The position numbers and the translations under genes are program-made. DNA of 64,000 nucleotides from Vampirovibrio chlorellavorus. Its GTDB lineage: Bacteria; Cyanobacteriota; Vampirovibrionia; Vampirovibrionales; Vampirovibrionaceae. Of this stretch, positions 42,517-50,860 are shown in pieces. Each line of letters starts with the position of its first letter. Position 1 is the first letter of the stretch. The notes under the pieces are model-generated. The model worked only from the letters and a program-made list of their open reading frames with translations, had not been told where the DNA came from and did not search any database. The stretch lies in the NCBI GenBank assembly GCA_001858525.1, contig LAPX01000005.1, positions 124,001-188,000 on the forward strand, in the 5' to 3' direction.

Positions 42517-42789
42517 TTACTTCCGGATACCCAATTTGGTAATCAGTTCTTTGTAGGCTTCCGGGGTTGAAGTCTTTTTGAAGTAGTTCAGGTAGCGACG
42601 ACGACGACCTACCAGAATTTGCAGGCCACGCTGGCAAGCAAAATCCTTGCGATTTTCTTTCAGGTGCTCGGTCAGCTCGCTAATGCGCTTGCTCAACATG
42701 GCAATTTGCACCGGGGCGCTGCCAGTGTCATTGGCGCTAACGGCATGCTCTTTAGAAATTTCTTTTTTTTGTTCGGAAGTCAGGGGCAT
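42517..42789 (-). CDS. rpsO: 30S ribosomal protein S15
   Basis: The 90-residue protein shows the S15 pattern: APVQIAMLSKRISELTEHL, then KDFACQRGLQILVGRRRRYL and YLNYFKKTS. It binds the central domain of 16S rRNA in the small subunit. It is divergent from the TPR lipoprotein gene, and the two promoters share a -10 region. Confidence 0.97.
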   Translation of the reverse strand: MPLTSEQKKEISKEHAVSANDTGSAPVQIAMLSKRISELTEHLKENRKDFACQRGLQILVGRRRRYLNYFKKTSTPEAYKELITKLGIRK

Positions 42790-42817
42790 ATTTCTTTTAT
42801 CGCCTTTTGATTTTGGA

Positions 42818-42846
42818 TTTACTTCGAGTAATATGGAGCCTATTAT
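42818..42846 (+). promoter_or_regulatory. promoter of the TPR lipoprotein gene
   Basis: TTTACT (42818-42823) and TATTAT (42841-42846) are 17 bases apart, 36 bases before the start codon. Confidence 0.5.
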
Positions 42847-42869
42847 GTACGGTGATAAGAAAATTACAA
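42842..42869 (-). promoter_or_regulatory. promoter of rpsO
   Basis: On the minus strand TTGTAA (42864-42869) and CATAAT (42842-42847) are 16 bases apart. The -10 box overlaps the -10 of the divergent promoter almost completely. Confidence 0.5.
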
Positions 42870-42882
42870 TAGCACCTTAAAA

Positions 42883-43701
42883 ATGACTACCCAATATCGC
42901 GCATTTTGCAACATTTTTAAACAGGCAGTACCGTTGAGTTTGAGTTTGGCAGTGATGGCTCTAAGCCTGACCGGCTGCCAGAACAATGCCTCCAACGGGG
43001 AAAGCGCCCAGCTACGCAAGGCCAAGCAGCTGATTGAGCAGGGAAACTTTGAAGAGGCCTTTGTCGAACTGAATCAGGCACTGGATGAGGCTCCCAAGGA
43101 CCCTAACCTGCATATCAATATGGGCTGGCTGTATTTGTACACCAACGATCTGGAGAACGCTTCCAAGGAGCTAACCCTGGCGGAAACCTTAGGGCCAGAT
43201 CTGTCGGAAACCTATCATCTACGGGGGGCGCTTCTGAATTATCAGGCGCAACACAGTAAAGACAAGGAACAGGCCCGATTGTTACAGGAAGAGGCCGTCC
43301 AGAACTTTCAACAGGCTTTAAAGCGGGATGAAAAGAATAATCAGACATACCTTGACCTGGCCAACAGTCTATCGGCTCTGAACCGGCAGGAAGATGCCTT
43401 GACCATGCTGGACAAGGGGTTTCAGTACATCCCGGACAAGGATTTGGAAACGCAGGTGAATTTTCAAATTGCCACCTGTGCCGCCGAGGCTCAATTACAA
43501 CGCTATGACGAGGCCATCGAGGATTGCAATCAGGCGTTGGAGTTTACCACCAATCCGGCGTCCCGAGAGCGCATTACCGACATGATTGAAAACATGAAGC
43601 TAATGAACCCGGGCTTGTCTCAAAAGATTGAGGCTCAGCAGGCGGAAAAAGACCGTCAAGCGGAAGAAAACGCTATCATTGATACAGCCGCTTCCGACTA
43701 G
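42883..43701 (+). CDS. TPR-repeat lipoprotein
   Basis: The 272-residue protein has a signal peptide ending in a lipobox (ALSLTGC, Cys near residue 30), so it should be lipid-anchored in the envelope. At least four tetratricopeptide units follow, starting at LRKAKQLIEQGNFEEAFVEL. Others include NPNLHINMGWLYLYTNDL-type and DLANSLSALNRQEDALTML. The C-terminus is Gln/Glu-rich coil. It may be a scaffold for an envelope complex; the partner is not known. No ribosome site is visible before the ATG. Confidence 0.8.
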   Translation: MTTQYRAFCNIFKQAVPLSLSLAVMALSLTGCQNNASNGESAQLRKAKQLIEQGNFEEAFVELNQALDEAPKDPNLHINMGWLYLYTNDLENASKELTLAETLGPDLSETYHLRGALLNYQAQHSKDKEQARLLQEEAVQNFQQALKRDEKNNQTYLDLANSLSALNRQEDALTMLDKGFQYIPDKDLETQVNFQIATCAAEAQLQRYDEAIEDCNQALEFTTNPASRERITDMIENMKLMNPGLSQKIEAQQAEKDRQAEENAIIDTAASD

Positions 43702-43743
43702 GAAACTGAATTTTTGGGTGATGATTGTGCTGGGAGCACGCTC

Positions 43744-44550
43744 TTAAGAGAGCGGATGGTTTTGCAGCAGCCAGAAAAACGCAATGGCCACGATAATGCG
43801 GTAAATGCCAAAGGGGGCCATGGAGGTTCTCTGCAGCATCAGGATGAAGGTTTTGACGGCCAGCAAGGCGGATACAAAGGCCACTAAAAAGCCTAGGGCA
43901 AAGGCGCTCATATCGCCGGGGCTCAGCTTGTCCCAAATTTCCAGCAGATCCTTGAGACAAACGATCATCATGATGGGCACTGCGGCTAAAAATGAATACT
44001 CTGCGGCGACGGTGCGTTGCAGCCCGGTGAACATGCCCCCGATAATGGTGCTGGCCGCCCGAGAGACCCCAGGGCACAAGGCCAGACATTGAAACAGCCC
44101 GATTTTGAAAGCGCTTTTTACATCCAGTTCATCCAGGGAGGTCATTGCATTCTGGAAGCGCAGTCGCTCAATGAAAATTAAGACCACCCCTCCCAATGCC
44201 AAAGCCCAGGAGACCGTTAACGGGTTAAACAGGTGGCTTTTAATGTTGTGCTCCAGTAATTTCCCCAGTACCAGAATGGGCAATGAGGTGACAGCCAGCA
44301 TCAGCCAGCCTTGCAGTCCTTGAAAGCCCCCTTTGGCTTTGAAGTTAAACAGACAGGCAAAGCGGTGCCGGTACAGTACCACTACGGCCAAAATGGCCCC
44401 CAGTTGGATGAATACCTCAAAGGCGTTGACCACCTCGCCCTTAATGCCCAGCAGGTAGCTGGTCAAAATCATGTGCCCGGTGGAAGAGATGGGCAGAAAC
44501 TCGGTGACCCCTTCCACAATGCCTAGAATCAGGCTATGAATCAGTTCCAT
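43744..44550 (-). CDS. uppP: undecaprenyl-diphosphatase
   Basis: The 268-residue membrane enzyme recycles the lipid carrier used for peptidoglycan and polysaccharide building. It opens HSLILGIVEGVTEFLPISST, the first conserved block, and PGVSRAASTIIGG near residue 158 is the second block. The usual SRS is SRA here, but the Arg and the flanking Gly/Thr are kept. Seven or eight membrane helices are predicted. It is convergent with the TPR gene and 36 bases after the carbamate kinase gene on the same strand. Confidence 0.95.
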   Translation of the reverse strand: MELIHSLILGIVEGVTEFLPISSTGHMILTSYLLGIKGEVVNAFEVFIQLGAILAVVVLYRHRFACLFNFKAKGGFQGLQGWLMLAVTSLPILVLGKLLEHNIKSHLFNPLTVSWALALGGVVLIFIERLRFQNAMTSLDELDVKSAFKIGLFQCLALCPGVSRAASTIIGGMFTGLQRTVAAEYSFLAAVPIMMIVCLKDLLEIWDKLSPGDMSAFALGFLVAFVSALLAVKTFILMLQRTSMAPFGIYRIIVAIAFFWLLQNHPLS

Positions 44551-44585
44551 TCAGTTAATCCTCTAGCAATCAACGGATTAAGATA

Positions 44586-45524
44586 CTAACTGCCCGCGTG
44601 AATTTCAGTGCCAGCCTGTCCGGCCAGGGCTTCCACTGTTTTTTCCAGGCTGGTGATAAAGGCGCGTTTTCCGCCGTGTTTGACGTAATCAATCATGGCC
44701 GCCACTTTTGGCCCCATGCTGCCTGCCCCAAAGTGCCCTTCCGCCTGATATTGCTCGGCCTCAGTCAGAGAAAGACGCAGCAGGGCTTTTTGATCGGGCT
44801 GGCCGAAGTTGAGATAGACATTCTCCACCTCAGTACAGATGATCAGGTTCTCGATTTTCAAGGTCTTGGCCAGCAAGCAGGAGGTGAAATCCTTGTCAAT
44901 GACCGCCTCAATACCTTGCAGAACGCCATCTTTCCGGTAAACGGGTATACCGCCACCGCCGCAGCACAACACAATGGCTTGCTGCTCAATCAGGGCTTTA
45001 ATGGGGCTGGCTTCCAAAATGCGCAAGGGCCGGGGGGAGGGGACCATGCGCCGGTAGCCCCGGTTGGCGTCCGGACCAATGATCCAGCCCCGTTCATCAT
45101 ACAGGCGCTGGGCCTCATCGGCACTGATGAAGCGGCCCACCGGCTTACTGGGTTTTTGAAAGGCCGGATCCGCAGGATCTACTTCCACCAACGTATTAAC
45201 AGCCATCACTGGTTTTTCCAGTCCGGCCTGTAACAGTTGCTTGTTCAGTTCACGGGTCAGCCAGTAGCCAATCTCACCCTGCGTCCAGGAGACGCAGGTA
45301 TCCAGAGGAATGGGGTTTTCAAACAGTCGGGCCGAGGTTTCAGCCATATCCAGCAGATTGCCTACTTGAGGGCCGTTGCCAAAGGTTATGACCGGCAAGT
45401 AGCCGCTTTGATAGACTTGCACAATTTTTTGACAAACCGCTTGCACCATTTTGGGGTTGAGATTATCCCCGCTTTGTTTGTCATAGAGGGCGTTCCCCCC
45501 AATGGCGATTAAGACCGATTCCAT
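44586..45524 (-). CDS. arcC: carbamate kinase
   Basis: The 312-residue enzyme interconverts carbamoyl phosphate plus ADP with carbamate plus ATP. ESVLIAIGGNALYDKQ opens the amino-acid-kinase fold. FGNGPQVGNLL is the carbamate-binding loop, and CCGGGGIPVYRK and GHFGAGSMGPKVAA follow as in ArcC. I start it at the ATG 45524; a longer frame to 45590 has no support. Neither arginine deiminase nor ornithine carbamoyltransferase is adjacent, so its pathway here is not clear. Confidence 0.93.
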   Translation of the reverse strand: MESVLIAIGGNALYDKQSGDNLNPKMVQAVCQKIVQVYQSGYLPVITFGNGPQVGNLLDMAETSARLFENPIPLDTCVSWTQGEIGYWLTRELNKQLLQAGLEKPVMAVNTLVEVDPADPAFQKPSKPVGRFISADEAQRLYDERGWIIGPDANRGYRRMVPSPRPLRILEASPIKALIEQQAIVLCCGGGGIPVYRKDGVLQGIEAVIDKDFTSCLLAKTLKIENLIICTEVENVYLNFGQPDQKALLRLSLTEAEQYQAEGHFGAGSMGPKVAAMIDYVKHGGKRAFITSLEKTVEALAGQAGTEIHAGS

Positions 45525-45702
45525 GCGCACACGCTCACTATTTCCACCGATACGGTTCGATTTGCTTGCTAGCTCGTAACTCTCTGGCAATGGCCTCGGG
45601 CTTTCCGTTGGCGCTGGATTTGCCTATAATCAAAACGATAGCATAATTCGGCCCTTTGCAACTATCTTGAAACCGTCCATAAACCCGGTCACACGCATTC
45701 TT

Positions 45703-46908
45703 ATGACTACCACCCCGTCCCCTCGCATTTATCTGGATCACGCCGCCACCACCCCGGTGGAGCCCTCGGTGCTGGAAGTGATGCTGCCCTTTTTGCAAGG
45801 TCAGTTTGGCAATCCCTCCAGTTTGCACTTTTGGGGGCGAGAAGCCAGAAAAGCCTTACAAGCGGCTCGGGACAGTGTAGCTAAGACGCTACATTGCCAA
45901 CCTTCGGAAATTATTTTTACCAGCGGGGCCACCGAAGCCAACAATTTGGCCCTGGTGGGCGTGGCTGAAGTACTGAAGGCCAAAGGGCGGCACATTATTA
46001 CCACTCAGATTGAACATGCCGCAGTGCAAGCACCCTGTCAGTGGCTGGAAGCTCATGGCTGGGAGGTGACCTGGTTACCCGTAGATTCGGAGGGCTTCGT
46101 GTCGGTGGCCTCGGTGCTAGAGGCATTGCGGCCCGATACGGTGTTGGTTTCCATCATTCACGGCAATAATGAGATTGGCACCCTTCAGGATATTCAAGCC
46201 ATTGGGGAAGCTCTGAAATCCCGATCCGGCTCCCAAAACGCCTTGCTGCACGTGGATGCGGTGCAAACCGTGGGCAAACTTCCGCTGGATTTATCAACTT
46301 TGCCGGTGGATTACCTCAGTTTGTCCGGGCATAAGGTCTATGGTCCCAAGGGGGTGGGCGCCTTGTTCATCCGAGACGGCGCCCCCTTACCAGCATCGCA
46401 GATTCGAGGTGGCGGGCAAGAGGCCGATGTGCGCTCTGGTACGGAAAATCTGGCTGGCATTGTGGGCTTGGCCAAGGCATTGGAAATTGCTCAGGAGCGT
46501 ATGGGCGCCGATTTGCCACGACTCAGAACGCTGCAAAAAGGCTTGATAGAGGTCATTCGAGCGGCTGCCCTTGAGGCGGTGCTGAACGGGCCAGAGGATC
46601 TGAATGCTCGGGTGCCGGGAAATGTGCATTTTTCCTTCCCCGGTGTGGAGGGTGAGGGCATGGTTCTCCACCTGGACCTGAAAGGCATTGCCGCCTCCAG
46701 TGGATCCGCTTGCCACAGTGCGGTGATTGAGCCTTCTCGAATTGTCAAAGCGCTGGGTAAATCAGACAGTCTGGCCAAGGGGACGGTGCGATTCTCCCTG
46801 GGGCGTGGCAATACGGAAGCGGATCTTCAACGGGTTAGTGAGGTGCTACCCGCCATATATGCCCGGTTGAGCCTTTCTGGCGCTGAAAAGAGCGGCATCA
46901 AATCTTAA
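45703..46908 (+). CDS. cysteine desulfurase (NifS/IscS family)
   Basis: The 401-residue PLP enzyme takes sulfur from cysteine for Fe-S clusters and other thio-cofactors. RIYLDHAATTPVEPSV opens it. IIFTSGATEANNLAL, HVDAVQTVGKL and the PLP-binding LSGHKVYGPKG (Lys near 210) follow. The mobile catalytic loop SSGSACHS has its Cys near residue 337. I start it at the ATG 45703. The family member (IscS, NifS or SufS-like) cannot be fixed here. No scaffold gene (iscU or sufU) follows. Confidence 0.93.
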   Translation: MTTTPSPRIYLDHAATTPVEPSVLEVMLPFLQGQFGNPSSLHFWGREARKALQAARDSVAKTLHCQPSEIIFTSGATEANNLALVGVAEVLKAKGRHIITTQIEHAAVQAPCQWLEAHGWEVTWLPVDSEGFVSVASVLEALRPDTVLVSIIHGNNEIGTLQDIQAIGEALKSRSGSQNALLHVDAVQTVGKLPLDLSTLPVDYLSLSGHKVYGPKGVGALFIRDGAPLPASQIRGGGQEADVRSGTENLAGIVGLAKALEIAQERMGADLPRLRTLQKGLIEVIRAAALEAVLNGPEDLNARVPGNVHFSFPGVEGEGMVLHLDLKGIAASSGSACHSAVIEPSRIVKALGKSDSLAKGTVRFSLGRGNTEADLQRVSEVLPAIYARLSLSGAEKSGIKS

Positions 46909-46945
46909 GGTGGGACTGCCCCACTCAGCTGAAATGCTTCGAGTT

Positions 46946-46973
46946 TTGTCGTAAAAGCGTTTTGTTGTATAGT
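46946..46973 (+). promoter_or_regulatory. putative promoter of the 47131 gene
   Basis: TTGTCG (46946-46951) and TATAGT (46968-46973) are 16 bases apart. A leader of about 150 bases would follow before the start codon. Confidence 0.4.
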
Positions 46974-47130
46974 TGGGCCATTCAATCGACTTCAGTGGGA
47001 AAATTGGGTTTCGTCACTACCTGACCGTTTTTCGGCCTTGGTATCGTGTCCGTTCATCGTCCCCCGTGAATATCAAGACTGGTTAATATCAACAAGAGTC
47101 AGCATCAAGAGTATGTGGGAGCTTTAATCA

Positions 47131-47415
47131 ATGCGTAGTGTGAATTTTTCGGGCGGTTCTGTGTCCAAATTCAGACCTTGGCAGACTTTACCGGCTAAGC
47201 AAAGTGAGCCAGAGCTGGCGTCTTTTGCCATGCAATACCAACCGTTGCCTGCCCAGCCAAAGTCGTCACTGACTGAGCTTCCCTTGATGGAACGACTGAA
47301 GAAAGCCTTCTCCCTGAGAGAAGATCACGTGAAGTGGATGGAAAAAGCTCAGTCGGGTTTGGGCTTACCGGCTTCTATGAGCCTTAGTTTGCTTGAAAAA
47401 AGTGGCCGTCGGTAA
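47131..47415 (+). CDS. unassigned 94-residue protein upstream of ruvB
   Basis: GGGAGC lies about nine bases before the ATG. The protein begins [17 protein letters not shown], then a Pro/Gln/Leu-rich polar stretch. A helical C-terminus ([20 protein letters not shown]) ends in a basic SGRR. No family is recognised and there is no membrane segment. It is 119 bases ahead of ruvB on the same strand. Confidence 0.55.
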   Translation: MRSVNFSGGSVSKFRPWQTLPAKQSEPELASFAMQYQPLPAQPKSSLTELPLMERLKKAFSLREDHVKWMEKAQSGLGLPASMSLSLLEKSGRR

Positions 47416-47534
47416 GACTACCATTAAGGCCAAGCCTTTCCCAACAGACGCTGGCTGGGGCCGGGTGTTACAATAGGATTCAAGCCGAAAGTGAACCCTC
47501 GGTATTAATAGCCATCAGCCCCGAAAGCGCCACT

Positions 47535-48713
47535 GTGACCATTCAGTTTTCATCCAATTCCTCATCCAAAAAGCCGGATAAAGCTGGCGGCAAAATATCT
47601 GGCAAAGTCTCTGCCGAGCAAGTTCAGGCTGCCGTTCGTCAGGCCTTGGGGGATAAAGCATCGCCCGTGGAGCGGCCCGGCTTGCTGAAGGACACGGAAA
47701 CGGCTTACGACAACCGGCTGGAAAGCACCATTCGGCCTAAAACGCTGGCCGATTACATTGGGCAGTCCGCCTTGAAAGACAGTATTCAAATCGGTCTGGA
47801 TGCGGCCAAAAGCCGGGAGGAGGCACTGGATCACCTGTTGCTGTATGGCCCGCCCGGTTTGGGAAAAACCACCTTGGCCATGGTCATTGCCCAGGAAATG
47901 GCCGCTGAAATTCACATCACCTCCGCCCCTGCCCTGGAACGGCCTCGGGATATTCTGGGCATTTTAATGAGCATGAAGCCGGGCAGCGTCTTGTTCATTG
48001 ATGAAATTCATCGTCTGAACAAAGTGGCTGAGGAGATTTTGTACCCGGCCATGGAAGATTTCGCTCTGGATCGTACCATCGGCAAGGGAGAAGGAACCAA
48101 AATCCTGCGGGTGCCTTTGCCACGCTTTACCCTGATTGGGGCCACCACCAAGGCCGGCTCTCTGTCTGGCCCGTTGCGGGATCGCTTTGGCCTGATTTAC
48201 CGCTTGAACTTTTACAGTGAGCAGGAGTTGGCCAATATCATTTTGCGCTCGGCCCGTATTTTAAACATTGAGGCCAGCCCGGAAGGGGCGTTGGCCATTG
48301 CCAGTCGTTCCCGAGGGACACCACGCATTGCCAATCGTTTACTGCGCCGGGTGCGGGATTTTATGGCTGTCAAAAAAGCCGGGGAAAGTAGGGTCAATGA
48401 GCCGATTGCCCGTGAGGCTCTCGATTTATTTGATATCGATCCCATTGGGCTGGACCCCACCGATCGGCAGTTGTTGAAGTTGATCATCGAGAATTTTTCC
48501 GGGGGACCGGTGGGCCTGGATACATTGGCCTCTACTCTGGGAGAAGATCCCCGCACGCTGGAAGATGTCTATGAACCGTACTTGCTGCAGGCCGGGTTAA
48601 TCAACCGAACCCCCCGTGGGCGGACGGTAACTGGCAATGCTTACCGGCATTTGGGCTATCGGGTGCCCACCGGCTTTGCCGAACAGGCCCAATTGGAATT
48701 GGAGTCACTATAA
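47535..48713 (+). CDS. ruvB: Holliday junction branch-migration ATPase RuvB, N-terminally extended
   Basis: The motor of RuvAB-driven branch migration. The conserved protein begins at [17 protein letters not shown] near residue 60. Walker [12 protein letters not shown] is near 105, Walker [11 protein letters not shown] near 156, and sensor GATTKAGSL follows. The last 80 residues hold the winged-helix DNA-binding part (RTPRGRTVT). About 55 residues come before the usual start: [19 protein letters not shown] and a helical stretch. The GTG at 47535 is the only start upstream of the core that keeps this extension, so it may be real or mis-called. Confidence 0.95.
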   Translation: MTIQFSSNSSSKKPDKAGGKISGKVSAEQVQAAVRQALGDKASPVERPGLLKDTETAYDNRLESTIRPKTLADYIGQSALKDSIQIGLDAAKSREEALDHLLLYGPPGLGKTTLAMVIAQEMAAEIHITSAPALERPRDILGILMSMKPGSVLFIDEIHRLNKVAEEILYPAMEDFALDRTIGKGEGTKILRVPLPRFTLIGATTKAGSLSGPLRDRFGLIYRLNFYSEQELANIILRSARILNIEASPEGALAIASRSRGTPRIANRLLRRVRDFMAVKKAGESRVNEPIAREALDLFDIDPIGLDPTDRQLLKLIIENFSGGPVGLDTLASTLGEDPRTLEDVYEPYLLQAGLINRTPRGRTVTGNAYRHLGYRVPTGFAEQAQLELESL

Positions 48714-48775
48714 CGAGCGCTTGAGCGGGAAGCGGGTCTGGCATAGACGGCTAGAGTGAAGGAGAGTGAGAACGC

Positions 48776-50023
48776 GTGCCTGAAGTGAAATTCGAAAAGC
48801 TGCTGCCAGTGGGGTTCAGGCTGTGTTTGGTTCTGCTTTGTCTTTTGCTGGGCTGGATTTTTTTACCAACGGGACAAAGCGCCCCGGTCAAATCGGTGCT
48901 TCGGTTGTCGCCTGCCAAAACCGCCAAATCGACACCCGCGCCCCAGAAAGCCACTGGTCCCACGGAAGGTGAGGTTTATGGACTGGTACTCAAGGTGGAA
49001 GCGGCCCATGAGGCTCCTACTCCTAAACCCGTGAGCCGCCCGATGGCTGAGGGGCCGGAAGCGCTGCAACGGGTGACCATTCGGCTGGAAGGTAGTCTGA
49101 AAACCTTGGGTCTGCGCAGCGATATCATTCAGGTGGAGAACGTACTGGGAGAAAATCCCTTCTACAATATTCCCCTCAAGCCGGGTGCCCGTGTGCTACT
49201 ACATGCGGAGAAGGATGTGAAGACGGGGCAGTGGCAATTGAATATTGCCAATCGCAACCGAACACCGGCCCTGATGATATTGATGACCCTGACTATTATG
49301 GCCATTTTACTGTTGGGCGGTGTGGAAGTGGCTAAGCATGCCTTGTTGGTGACGTTAATGCTCATTGGGTGCTACAAAGCGGTCTTTCCTGCGGTGTTAG
49401 CCGGGGAACATGGCCCTTGGTGGATTTTCCTGATGTGTGGCATGTTTACCATTCTGGCTACATTTATTTATCAGCAGCCCGGGCAAAAGGCTTTCAGCCG
49501 GGAACAGTGTGTGGTTATTTTGGGCACCACTGGCGGTTTATTGATGCTGACGGCCATTTTGTGGGTGATGGGCGACATTACCCCGTTGAACGGCTATTCC
49601 AGTGAGCTACTGGCCGGCTTGTGGTACCGTTCGCCCAAAATGGATTACTGGGCCTTTTTTATGGCCGGATTACTATTCGCCTATCAGGGTTTTCTGTTTT
49701 ACCTGTGCTGGACACTTGCCCAAAACCGGAAAGAGAGTGAACCGGTCAGTTTTCAGCAGCGCTTTGGTATTGTTATGCTGCGGGGGCGGCGCTTGATGGG
49801 GCCGTTGATCTCCTGTCTGGGTCTGCTGTTTTTGGGCTTGTTTATGCCCATTTTGCTGCAAATGGAAGGCACACCCACCGCTCAGTTCGTCAATTTGGAA
49901 AGCACTGCTTCCATGATGACCTTTGCCTTTGCCGGCGCCTTGACTCTGATATTGACGGTGCCTTTAACCGCCTTGATTGCGGCCTGGTTACTGACGGAGG
50001 CACCGGCCAAGGATGCCGCCTAA
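48776..50023 (+). CDS. YibE/F-family membrane protein
   Basis: GTG start with AGGAG about eleven bases upstream. An N-terminal membrane segment near residues 12-30 is followed by a soluble domain of about 110 residues. The YibE/F-type run of seven or eight membrane helices follows (LMILMTLTIMAILLLGGVE, then FTILATFIYQQPGQ and MMTFAFAGALTLILTVP). The function of the family is not established. The final Ala-rich tail is short. It follows ruvB by 62 bases on the same strand. Confidence 0.7.
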   Translation: MPEVKFEKLLPVGFRLCLVLLCLLLGWIFLPTGQSAPVKSVLRLSPAKTAKSTPAPQKATGPTEGEVYGLVLKVEAAHEAPTPKPVSRPMAEGPEALQRVTIRLEGSLKTLGLRSDIIQVENVLGENPFYNIPLKPGARVLLHAEKDVKTGQWQLNIANRNRTPALMILMTLTIMAILLLGGVEVAKHALLVTLMLIGCYKAVFPAVLAGEHGPWWIFLMCGMFTILATFIYQQPGQKAFSREQCVVILGTTGGLLMLTAILWVMGDITPLNGYSSELLAGLWYRSPKMDYWAFFMAGLLFAYQGFLFYLCWTLAQNRKESEPVSFQQRFGIVMLRGRRLMGPLISCLGLLFLGLFMPILLQMEGTPTAQFVNLESTASMMTFAFAGALTLILTVPLTALIAAWLLTEAPAKDAA

Positions 50024-50037
50024 GTGCTAAATGACCC

Positions 50038-50065
50038 TTGGTCTGGATGCTGGACTTGCTATAAT
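50038..50065 (+). promoter_or_regulatory. putative promoter of the 50221 methyltransferase
   Basis: TTGGTC (50038-50043) and TATAAT (50060-50065) are 16 bases apart. A leader of about 150 bases precedes AAGGA at 50208-50212. Confidence 0.45.
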
Positions 50066-50220
50066 GAAACCTGTAATGCTCTTAGTGATCGCCCAGCAGA
50101 ATATAAATGCAGTGGTAGATTGAGGGTAGCAGGCTGAGGGGCAAAGGCTTCTCAGCGAAGCATTGAAAGCACAGTTTAAGCTAATAATTTTTTAAAATAT
50201 GAGCGATAAGGATATGAGCG

Positions 50221-50844
50221 ATGGTTGAGTCTACACGGGTACCGTCAGAGCAGGAACAGTTTTGGGCCGGAGAATTTGGCAGTGAATATACGGTTCGTAA
50301 CGCCATTCTGCCGGAACAGCGGACCAAGTTTTTTAAGAATATTTTGAATCACGCCCCCGGTATTCAGAGTGTGTGCGAATTGGGAGCCAACAAGGGGCAT
50401 AACCTGCTGGCCATTCAGTCTGTGGACGCCAATGTTCAATTGACGGGCCTGGAGTTGAACCCCAGTGCCTTGAAAGAACTGCAATCTCACCCGGGACTGG
50501 AAGGCTTTCAGGGGGCCATTCAATCCTTTAACCCCAATCGCACCTTCGATTTGGTCTATACCTGTGGCGTACTCATTCACCTCAACCCCGATGACTTGAC
50601 GGCCGTCTATCAAAAAATGCTGGCCTTATCCAACCGCTATGTGATGATCAACGAGTACTACAACCCCAGCCCTGTGGAATTGTCCTACCGTGGGCATGAC
50701 GGCAAATTGTTCAAGCGGGATTTTGGCGGCGAGTTCTGGGATGCCAATGCCGGTCAAGTGAAACTGGTGGATTATGGTTTCCTATGGCAGCGGGTGGAAC
50801 CCAGTTGGGACAACACCACTTGGTGGCTGTTCGAGAAAGTTTAG
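50221..50844 (+). CDS. SAM-dependent methyltransferase (pseudaminic-acid-associated methylase type)
   Basis: The 207-residue protein starts EQEQFWAGEFGSEYTVRN and carries the SAM loop VCELGANKGHNLLAIQ near residue 60. GLELNPSAL and FDLVYTCGVLIHLNPDDL follow. It ends in a region where EYYNPSPVELSYRGHDGKL leads on to KRDFGGEFW. This combination is that of the methylases often found beside pseudaminic-acid or glycan genes. AAGGA at 50208-50212 is well placed for the ATG. No glycan gene is adjacent here, so its substrate is open. Confidence 0.8.
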   Translation: MVESTRVPSEQEQFWAGEFGSEYTVRNAILPEQRTKFFKNILNHAPGIQSVCELGANKGHNLLAIQSVDANVQLTGLELNPSALKELQSHPGLEGFQGAIQSFNPNRTFDLVYTCGVLIHLNPDDLTAVYQKMLALSNRYVMINEYYNPSPVELSYRGHDGKLFKRDFGGEFWDANAGQVKLVDYGFLWQRVEPSWDNTTWWLFEKV

Positions 50845-50860
50845 CAACTGTCTGTAAACT

